Below are positions 50,244-62,200 of a stretch of 64,000 nucleotides of DNA, piece by piece. Every line of letters begins with the position of its first letter. Positions within the stretch are counted from its first letter, which is position 1. Source of the stretch: Argopecten irradians (lineage: Eukaryota > Mollusca > Bivalvia > Pectinida > Pectinidae); assembly GCF_041381155.1 (NCBI RefSeq), contig NC_091147.1, forward strand, positions 36,582,553 to 36,646,552, given 5' to 3'. Below the pieces are notes generated by a model. That model was not told where the DNA came from. It ran no database searches and was given only the letters and a program-made list of their open reading frames with translations. The position numbers were made by a program, and so were the translations under genes.

Positions 50244-53200
50244 ATGACGCCCTACGCTTTGTTGTTTGGCCTCGTTACTTTGGCGACAGCTGTGACAGGT
50301 ACAGTAACCAACACATTATAACAATAACAATATATTGGAGATTTCTGTACCATGCTTTTTAACCAAAATTATTTGCATTTGCTTGTCAAAATTATTATCA
50401 TATAAAGATTAACTTTTTTATTTTATCCGGGTATGAAAAATAAATCATAACCCAATAAATTGATTTTCAAGACTAATTGATCAAATAAGATAATTTTATA
50501 CGTGCGATTTAATTGATTTCGTAAAGGATTTTTTGTTCAAATCAAAACGGTTTTTGTTCATAGTGGAATAAAAAAATGAAATTGGCCAATCAGAAAACCA
50601 TATTTAGCATAAAAAATTATAACAAAGAAATTAGAGAATACTCTTTATAAAACCGATATTATAAAAACTATAGTTTAATCCTTATGATTCAATTAAATTT
50701 CGATAATCTCTTCAATAATCAAAATTTTCAGCCAAACAGAAGCGATGTTAGTAAAGGTGACGCCATTTTGCCTTCTTGGGATGATAAACAAACGGAAATC
50801 CTCTTTACACGTAAAATGTAATTAAATAAGTATTAACTGACAATACAGAAGTGAAGTATATGACCATCATGACCTCAATAATGAAAAATTTAAAAATGTC
50901 AAATTCGATTTTCCATCTTATGAATTAAGCCATCGTTGATAAACGGTTTACAAGGTCTGATATCCACAACACTAAAGAAGGACCCCAAAATGAGTAAATA
51001 ATGTAAGTCCGAGTGTTAAAGTATCACTTGAGGGAAATATATTGAGACTTCATAGCTATGTAGATATAATGCGCGCTTGATTTCATATGCTCTACCGCCG
51101 ACAAAGCATAAACGCTATTTAGCATTTGGATAATACCTCATTATAATCATGTTTATTTAAGCATTGAACGCCTTTCAGTTGGCATTCATAGCCAATCGGA
51201 ATGCAAACTCGACAGGGGCAAATTCCATGAAGCGCTAGCGCTTCATGTTGGATTTGCCCCTGTCCAGTTGGCATTAATATTAGCTACGAATGCTAACTGA
51301 CTATATTTACATTTGGCTACAATTTTATGTTAAAATACCAAATGATTTTGCATCTATAGTGAATTAATCAAACGTTATCGCCAAAGATGGAACAACCATT
51401 TGAACAACCGTTTTCCATGATCGCTGACACGATAATTGTGAGAATGATAATGACGTCATGATAAGCGATTGAAGTTTATAGTTTATATGACTGCCAACTG
51501 CGCTTGGTAAGGTTACATAGTGAGAATGCAGTGAAAATGTAAAGATATGTGTGTAACTAACACATAAATGCAAATAAAGTTATTTATTTTACTTTTTGTC
51601 CATGCAGTCCCTTAATAGAAAATAAGATTCATAAGATATTAATTATAACTGTACAAGACTTTTGAAGATTTATTTGTGCAGTGAAGCTACCAAAGACAAA
51701 GGATTCCATTAGCAGTAGCGGTTCGTTGTTGATAACTATTAATAATTTCTAGTTGGAAGTTTCCGCTCAAGTTTTATACCATCTAAACTTCACAGTAACG
51801 GCTACTATTACCTGAGATTACCTGTGATTCTATGAATCTATACTGGGAACATTTCGGAAACAGGTCATAATTCTGCATTAACCCTCCCTACAAAAACACC
51901 CTACCCAGAATTGGTGTTCGGATAAGACTGCTACTTCAATTCATTCAATGTAGCGAATGTCACAAAATAATATATCATGTCTTTTTTGTACTGTATGGCA
52001 CAGGCAACGACCTGGCACCGATTTCTCAAAACAAAAGTGTATACTTAAGGCAAAACTTAAGTTTTTCTCGTTATGTAACTTATATGAAAACTTAAGACTT
52101 AAGTCAGTTTGGGACCTTAGTTTGTTTCGAGAAATCGGGGCCAGATCCTTTTCACTGAATTCCTAGTAATTTGACTCTAGTATAAGTATCATTGATACGT
52201 TTTTAGGTCAGTATAGCTCAGTCATTCGTCTGGAGAAGGAGTTCTGGTCGTGGAGAATGAAAGACTCACCGGCTTACTCCACATACCTAGGTTACTACGG
52301 TTATAACGACAGACTGCGATCATATAACACGTCGATTTTCGACACAAGGAAGGTATACCTGATATATCGAAATGTTTACAAAATTGAATCTGTCATATAA
52401 ATTTTCTTTGTCGGCATTGTTTTGTTCTTAAAATATTCCGTTATGATATCCACATGGATACAAAGAGCACAGACATATTCATATTCAAAATACGAAAAAG
52501 AATAATTACCGTGCAAACAAAATGGTTTACAGTACCAGATATTTATCTAAACAATACAAAAGTATTTTTTCTTTAAGTTTATAATTGAAACAACAAAGAT
52601 ATTAATTTGAAAATTGTACCCTTTTAAAAGAGCAGATTATGAGATTGAGTAAAAAACAACAAGAGGAAGAGAAAAGTAGAAAGAATGGAGAGAAAGATGA
52701 GGTTGGAATGGACTGACAAGGTTCATCACTCTCACTGGTGATGAAGTGATGTTATTCAAAAATCCCATTTTCTCTAATCATTGGCCATAATATGTGTTTT
52801 ACCCTTGGTACATATCTTTCCAAAGATTTTTAAAAACATTCATTGATAAAACAGTTTTGATACATCTAACACTATATGTATATTGCTTCAACATTAGTTT
52901 GATAAAATTATCTGTATAATTTTTACTGTCAGAAAGGCCAAAAATGTAAAACTCTTTATTAAATGGAAAAGAGATTACAAGCATCTCTAATACGGTTTCA
53001 AAAAATCTAAGGTCATCCAGACGCGGTGTCTCTTAATCCCTACTTATCAATTTGACTAGAAAACAAAGCCAACAATTTATCCTGAATGACATTTATTATC
53101 AATAAGACGTAAATATTATCTTCTAGCCTCCACAGATAACTAGATTTATGGAATTTGATGAAACTTTTTTTATCATGAATGGATAAGTCGTTTTATTTCT

Positions 53201-56200
53201 TTGTGGGTGGTACTTATGGGATTGACACAGTATTTAATTTCTCTTATAGGACGACATCGTAGCATTTAATACCAGATTAGGAACAATATCCACAGAAGGC
53301 TTCACTGCTAAACAAAAGGCTGATTACGACATCCTGTCAAACACGTTTACCACTTTTATAGAGGGACATCAATGGGCACTGTAAGTAAGACAACCTATCA
53401 ATCACATATAAAGGGGCACCAGCGGACACTGTAAGTAAGACGGTCCATACATATTATTTACAGGGGCATCAGGGGGCACTGCAAGTAAGACGAGCCATAC
53501 ATATTATATCCAGGGGCACCAGGGGGCACTGTAAGTAAGACGGTCCATACATATTATATTCAGGGGCACCAGGGGGCACTGTAAGTAAGACGACACATAC
53601 ATATTACATACAGGGGTACCAGGTGGCACTGTAAGTAAGACGACACATACATCTTATATACAGGGGTACCAGTGGGCACTGTAAGTAAGACGACACATAC
53701 AGATTATATACAGGGGCACCAGGGGGCACTGTAAGTAAGACGGTCCATACATATTATATACAGGGGCACCAGGGGGCACTGTAAGTAAGACGACACATAC
53801 ATATTATATACAGGGCACCAGTGGGCACTGTAAGTAAGACGACACATACATATTATATACAGGGGCACCAGGGGGCACTGTAAGTAAGACGGTCCATACA
53901 TATTATATACAGGGGCACCAGTGGGCACTGTAAGTAAGACGACACATACATATTATATACAGGGCACCAGTGGGCACTGTAAGTAAGACGGTCCATACAT
54001 ATTATATCCAGGGGCACCAGGGGGCACTGTAAGTAAGACGACACATACATATTATATACAGGGGCACCAGTGGGCACTGTAAGTAAGACGGTCCATACAT
54101 ATTATATACAGGGGCACCAGGAGCACTGTAAGTAAGACGGTCCATACATATTATATACAGGGGCACCAGGAGCACTGTAAGTAAGACGACACATACATAT
54201 TATATACAGGGGTACCAGGGGGCACTGTAAGTAAGACGGTCCATACATATTATATCCAGGGGCACCAGTGGGCACTGTAAGTAAAACGACACATTCATAT
54301 TATATACAGGGTCACCAGGTGGCACTGTAAGTAAGACGACACATACATATTATATACAGGGGTACCAGGGGGCACTGTAAGTAAGACGGTCCATACATCT
54401 TATAAACTTGGGCACCAGGTGGCAGTGTAAATAAGACGAGCCATACATCTTAAGTAGAGAAGCACCAGGTGACACTGTAAGTAAGACGACCCATACATAT
54501 CATATACAGGGGCACCAGTGGGCACTGCAAGTAAGACGACCTATACATATTATATAGAGGAGCACCAGGGGGCACTGTTAGTAAGACGACTCATACATAT
54601 TATATAAAGGGGCACCAGCGGGCACTGTAAGTAAGACGACCCATACATCTTATATACTGGGGCACCAGGTGGCAGTGTAAATAAGACGAGCTATACATAT
54701 TATATACAGGGGCACCAGGGGGCACTGTAAGTAAGACGACACATACATATTATATACAGGGGTACCAGGGGGCACTGTAAGTAAGACGGTCCATACATAT
54801 TATATACAGGGGCACCAGGGGGCACTGTAAGTAAGACGACACATACATATTATATACAGGGGTACCAGGGGGCACTGTAAGTAAGACGGTCCATACATAT
54901 TATATCCAGGGGCACCAGGGGGCACTGTAAGTAAGACGACACATACATATTATATACAGGGGCACCAGGTGGCACTGTAAGTAAGACGACCCATACATAT
55001 TATATACAGGGGTACCAGGGGGCACTGTAAGTAAGACGGTCCATACATATTATATACAGGGGCACCAGGTGGCAGTGTAAATAAGACGAGCCATACATCT
55101 TAAGTAGAGAAGCACCAGGTGACACTGTAAGTAAGACAACCCATACATATCATATACAGGGGCACCAGTGGGCACTGCAAGTAAGACGACCCATACATAT
55201 TATATAGAGGAGCACCAGGGGGCACTGTTAGTAAGACGACTCATACATATTATATAAATGGGCACCAGGGGGCACTGTAAGTAAGACGACCCATACATCT
55301 TATATACTGGGGCACCAGGTGGCAGTGTAAATAAGACGAGCCATACATATTATATACAGGGGCACCAAGGGGCACTGTAAGTAAGACGACACATGCATAT
55401 TATATACAGGGGTACCAGGGGGCACTGTAAGTAAGACGGTCCATACATCTTATATACAGGGGTACCAGGGGGCACTGTAAGTAAGACGACACATACATAT
55501 TATATACAGGGGTACCAGGGGGCACTGTAAGTAAGACGGTCCATACATATTATATTCAGGGGCACCAGGGGGCACTGTAAGTAAAACGACACATTCATAT
55601 TATATACAGGGGTACCAGGGGGCACTGTAAGTAAGACGACACATACATATTATATACAGGGGTACCAGGGGGCACTGTAAGTAAGACGGTCCATACATAT
55701 TATATACAGGGGCACCAGGTGGCAGTGTAAATAAGACGAGCCATACATCTTAAGTAGAGAAGCACCAGGTGACACTGTAAGTAAGACGACCCATACATAT
55801 CATATACAGGGGCACAAGTGGGCACTGCAAGTAAGACGACCTATACATATTATATAGAGGAGCACCAGGGGGCACTGTTAGTAAGACGACTCATACATAT
55901 TATATAAAGGGGCACCAGCGGGCACTGTAAGTAAGACGACCCATACATCTTATATACTGGGGCACCAGGTGGCAGTGTAAATAGGACGAGCCATACATAT
56001 TATATACAGGGGCACCAAGGGGCACTGTAAGTAAGACGACACATGCATATTATATACAGGGGTACCAGGGGACACTGTAAGTAAGACAGTCCATACATCT
56101 TATATACAGGGGTACCAGGGGGCACTGTAAGTAAGACGACACATACATATTATATACATTGGCACCAGGGGCACTGTAAGACGACCCATACATATTATAT

Positions 56201-59200
56201 ACAGGGGTACCAGGGGACACTGTAAGTAAGACGGTCCATACATCTTATATACAGGGGTACCATGGGGCAGTGTAAATAAGACGAGCCATACATATTATAT
56301 ACAGGGGCACCAAGGGGCACTGTAAGTAAGACGACACATACATATTATATACAGGGGTACCAGGGGGCACTGTAAGTAAGACGACACATACATATTATAT
56401 ACAGGGGTACCAGGGGGCACTGTAAGTAAGACGACACATACATATTATATACAGGGGTACCAGGGGGCACTATAAGTAAGACGGTCCATACATATTATAT
56501 ACATGGGTACCAGGGGGCACTGTAAGTAAGACGATCCATACATCTTAAGTAGAGAAGCACCAGGGGGCACTGTAAGTAAGACGACACATACATATTATAT
56601 ACAGGGGTACCAGGGTGCACTGTAAGTAAGACGATCCATACATCTTAAGTAGAGAAGCACCAGGGGGCACTGTAAGTAAGACGATCCATACATATTATAT
56701 ACAGGGGCACCAGGGGGCACTGTAAGTAAGACGAGCCATACATATTATATACAGGGGCACCAGGGGGCACTGTAAGTAAGACGGTCCATACATATTATAT
56801 ACATGGGTACCAGGGGGCACTGTAAGTAAGACGATCCATACATCTTAAGTAGAGAAGCACCAGGGGGCACTGTAAGTAAGACGACACATACATATTATAT
56901 ACAGGGGTACCAGGGTGCACTGTAAGTAAGACGATCCATACATCTTAAGTAGAGAAGCACCAGGGGGCACTGTAAGTAAGACGACACATACATATTATAT
57001 AGAGGAGCACCAGGGGGCACTGTAAATAAGAAGAGCCATACATATTATATACAGGGGCACCAGTGGGCACTGTAAGTAAGACGATCTATACATCTTAAGT
57101 AGAGAAGCACCAGGGGGCACTGTAAGTAAGACATCTATAAGTAGAGAAGCACCAGGGGGCACTGCAAGTAAGACGACCCATACATATTATATAGAGGAGC
57201 ACCAGGGGGCACTGTTAGTAAGACGAGCCATACATATTATATAGAGGTGCACCAGGGCCACTGTAAGTAAGACGATCCATACATCTTAAGTAGAGAAGCA
57301 CCAGGGGGCACTGTAAGTAAGACGATCCATACATATTATATAGAGGAGCACCAGGGGGCACTGTAAATAAGAAGAGCCATACATATTATATACAGGGGCA
57401 CCAGTGGGCACTGTAAGTAAGACGATCTATACATCTTAAGTAGAGAAGCACCAGGGGGCACTGTAAGTAAGACGATCTATACATCTTAAGTAGAGAAGCA
57501 CCAGGGGGCACTGCAAGTAAGACGACCCATACATATTATATAGAGGAGCACCAGGGGGCACTGTTAGTAAGACGACTCATACATATTATATAGAGGGGCA
57601 CCAGGGGGCACTGTAAGTAAGACGGTCCATACATATTATATACAGGGGCACCAGGGGGCACTGTAAGTAAGACGACCCATACATATCATATACAGTGGTA
57701 CCAGGGGGCACTGTTAGTAAGACGACCCATACATATTATATAGAGGAGCACCAGGGGGCACTGTAAGTAAGACGACACATACATATATATACATTGGCAC
57801 CAGGGGGCACTGTAGAGACGACACATACATATTATATACAGGGGCACCAGAGGGCACTGTAAGTAAGACGACCAATACATATCATATACAGGGGCACCAG
57901 GGGCACTGTAAGTAAGACGACCCATACATATCATATACAGTGGCACCAGGGGGCACTGTAAGTAAGACGACCCATACATATCATATACATTGGCACCAGG
58001 GGGCACTGTAAGACGACACATACATATCATATACAGGGGCACCAGGGGGCACTGTAAGTAAGACAGTCCATACATCTTATAAATAGTGACAACAATGAGC
58101 ACTATGCATCAATGGGCACTGTAAGACGACTCATACATCTTACCAGTGGACACTGTAATTATGACAACTCTGACATGATTTTTTTCGTTTTGTACAGTAA
58201 TTCATTGCTTTTGTGGTTGCATTGTACTATGGGACCACCTGTATATGCATGTAATGCAGTACAGTGAATTTAGAAAATTAAAATTTACAAATTAAATGGA
58301 ATATACTATAAAACCGCTTATTTTCGCAGTGACGTCTTCACTTATAACTTTTTGTGGCTTTTCCCCCCGTTTTATAGGTAAAACGCTTTAATGTAAATGT
58401 GGTAGATTAATTATTTTTACTGATTTTGCAATATACGCGGGCAAAATCGCACGCGAAATCCCTACAATGGTTATTTTTCCTCACAATCTGTAAAATTAAA
58501 ATGTCCTAAAGTAACATTCTAAGTAAATATTTTCCTTTATGCGTTTCTTATGCGTTTCTACAGAAAACGAAAGCTGGGTTAGAATTACAGGGTGCCCCAT
58601 AATTCACCTTACACTTTCAAAATGCTATAGCTTTTGACATACACAACCAACAAAAAGATAGTTATAGTATATAAAGGCACACAATCCAGTTTTCTGGTAT
58701 GAATATCATAAAGGAATAATTGATTCTGCTATAACAAAACATCGAAGTTATAATGACGTCACCACGTCAAGCTTGATAATTATATTAATTAGTTTAAACT
58801 AATATACTAAACTGTCTGAGCGACCCCCTGTATGTAGCGACTCCCTGTCTTATGTGACCTTACTTGAGACCCCCCAACGTATTTTGCTATATAATGGGTC
58901 TGTTTTCAGCGACTCCCTGTCTTAAGTGACAAGCGACCATGTTTTTACAACCCAAACATCATAAAAAAGTCTGTCTTGAGCGACTTTTCATTCGCCTGAG
59001 GCCATAATTATGATAGATAAAGAGGTGTGAACATCGAACTAAACATCGACTGTTGACTACGATAAGAGTACATTACTGTGTAACCAGTTTTTGACGGATC
59101 ATGAAAGATCGTTTTTTTTCCACAAAAATTATGCCTTAAACTATTAAAAAGGCTAGATATCATTCAGATATCTCTCAATACTAAACAATGGTAAACATTG

Positions 59201-62200
59201 ACAATTAATAACGGAACACATTAAATAAATCGGCATGTTTTATTTTGCCTACCGTCAGCTGACCGTATCATCCTATGGCTTGGCGTGGATTAGTCGTGGG
59301 TGACTCTCTTCTTGTTTTGTACATGGCATTTACGACCAAACATAATTTCGTTCTTTGATATGAGTAAACAGTCATTATAACTGCCATCCCATAGTCAGAA
59401 AACCCTATATTTTCTTCATAACACCAAAAAGTCTTTTAAAAACAAATGCACACGACTTGGGCTTCTGTAATGGCCGCCATTTGGTAGCAGAGTACAGTAG
59501 ATTTGTAAAATTCAGCAAAATAAAGCCCAGGTTTTAAAATGGTTTGGTTTGATTAGTTTAACGTCCTATTAACAGCCAGGGTCATTTAAGGACGTGCCAG
59601 GTTTGTTGGTGGCGGAAAGCTGGAGTACCCGGAGAAAAACCACCGACCTGCGGTCAGTACCTGGCAACTGCCCCACATGGGATTCGAACTCGCGACCCAG
59701 AGGTGGAGGGCATGTGGTAATATGTCGGTACATCTTAACCACTCGGCCATTTTTTAAAAATGGTACCTCTACTGTACAGTAGTAATGGGTTTATTTAATT
59801 TACACAACATCTGCAATTGTTTTGCTATGGTTGTTTTCTGACAAGTGTGATTTTTGTATTTGTTTTCAAGCCTGAAAAACCATGACACACAATTTTTTTT
59901 TTTTAATTGCAAAAAAATGAGATTTTTAACCCAAAAATGCACCCCCTCCAGATAGATTTTTTTTCTTGAACAAAGTTTAAAACCAAGCATCAATGTATGT
60001 CTGCTTGTAATTTATAACTAGATCTAAATGATTTTTAATTAAATAAAAATCAGGTAATTGATATATTTATAATGAAGAATAAATTAACAGACAATTAAAG
60101 ACAGATTTTTGTACAGTGATGTTGCGGATGAACTTGGACTGCCTTAAGTGACTCCCTGTCTTATGTGACTTTTTGTGATGGTCCCTTGGAAAGTCACATA
60201 AGACAGTCTCGACTGTAATATACTAAAAAGTAATTAACAAAAAACCTGACGATATAGCTGAGTTTCCTACGCCGTGTCGAATATTATGATTAAGTTGCCA
60301 ATGTTTCCAATCAGTAGTATGTATACTGTTTGTTGTATGTTATTTCGTGATACATGCTGCGCTGATCGCATAGATTGTTATATTCTGTATTGATTTTTGT
60401 ACAGATACAGTTCTATAAATCCAGTGAACTTTCTAGGAGGGATCCACTTATATTCCCCAGCTGGAATGGCATCCACCAACACTCGAGGGGACTTTGAGAA
60501 TTACATAGTACAACTTAAAGGAATGCCAAAACTGGTAGGATGATAAACACATTAAAATCTATTGAATTAGCCAAAAGTAAAATTATATCCTTTCAAATTT
60601 AGACGGAGCTATCTGCTCCAGAAACAATGGGGATCATCGGTAACCTGGTCGAACATTTCAACAATATTTACAAGATATATACAGTATGCACACAGGCCTC
60701 TGTCCCTATCGTCTGCCTAGCCATGCGTCATCCGATGTAAATATACTATGTACCGCGTCCTGTGGTATTCTCGAAATTGTCTCAGTGTCATCGTCTGTAA
60801 CCCTTGCCTCACAATCAGCTTAACGGGAGAAGGGCGACTGGTTCCCCCGTTGTCAGTTTAATATGACTGGGTGAAGTGTGTTGCTTGGTGCCTTCATGTC
60901 GGCATGTTTCGGTGATATAGCACTACAAAAAGGGCAAAAAGACACAACATAAATAACCGGACTCTTCCAAACACACACCTGCATATATGCAACACACCGC
61001 ATACATGAGAGACTGCCCTTATATGACCTTGGCTGTCAATATGACGTTATTTAACAAACAAAGCTTGCAAATGACCTGTACTCTAATCAATGTACAGATA
61101 CCACCCCTACACTTGAGTCCTAGTAGTAACAGTTGCCGCTGATCTGTAAGCATCCTATTGCAAGGCATGTCATGTTTTATACTCTGGTGATAACTCCTTT
61201 CACGACTGCCAGAATCCAACCCCGAGGCACCTTACTTACAACAGTCCCGGTGTAACTCCTGGCACGACTGACAGTGTCCAACTCAGAGGCACTTAACCGG
61301 TGTCTTGGCAACTTCCCCAGGCACGACTACCAGAGTCCTGTTGAGCGAGACACCTTACCACTGTCGTGGTGACGACTCCGAGGCAACTTATCACTCTCTT
61401 AGTCACGACTCCGAGGAACCATACCACTGTCTTGGTGACGACTCCGAGGCACCTTACCACTGTCTTGGTGACAACTCCTGAAACGACTGTCGGTGTCCTT
61501 CTCCGATGCACCTTATCACTGTCATGGTGACAAAGCCATGCACGACTTCCATTATCTTGATCCAAGGCACCAAACCGATGTCATGGTGACAAAGCCTGGC
61601 ACGACTTCCAAAGTCTTGATCCAAGGAACCTTACCGATGTCATGGTGACAAACCCTGGCACGACTTCCAGAGTCTTGATCAAAGGCACCTAACCGATGTC
61701 ATGGTGACAACCCCTGCACGACTGCCAGAGTCCTGATCCAAGGCACCTAACCGATGTCATGGTGACAACCTCTGGCACAACTTCCAGAGTCTTGATCCGA
61801 GGCACCAAACCGATGTCAGGATGACAATCCCTGGCACGACTGTCGGTGTCCTTCTCCGATGCACCTTACCACTGTCATGGAAACAAAGCCTGGCACGACT
61901 TCCAGAGTCTTGACCCAAGGCACCTAGCCGATGTCATGGTAAAAACCCCTGGCACGACTGACAATGTCCTTCTTTGAAACATCTTACCACTGTCACGTAC
62001 CAGCCTGGGGTTGTTCCTGGGGTAGAACAGGGACAGAGATTGTAACGTTGGAGTAGGTGGCAGTTGTTAACAGCGTGACTCGGAGAAGTCGTGGTGTCTG
62101 TACATGGCAAAGAATACTTGTCTCTGGACACAAGAAATGCCAGAGTAAATAAACATAGCCCGGTTACAAATGTATATTGCTAAGTCTATCATTTACTGTC

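Noticed and set aside
53704-58102. Repetitive minus-strand open frames ([18 protein letters not shown]) that resemble a repeat protein
   Set aside because: They are read through the 50-bp minisatellite. Three units make 150 bp, so frames stay open by arithmetic. There is no start context, splice logic or domain, and the other strand explains the sequence as an expanded splice junction.
61293-61565. 90-codon minus-strand frame with repeated [11 protein letters not shown]
   Set aside because: It comes from the degenerate 60-bp minisatellite in intron 4 of the DUF885 gene.
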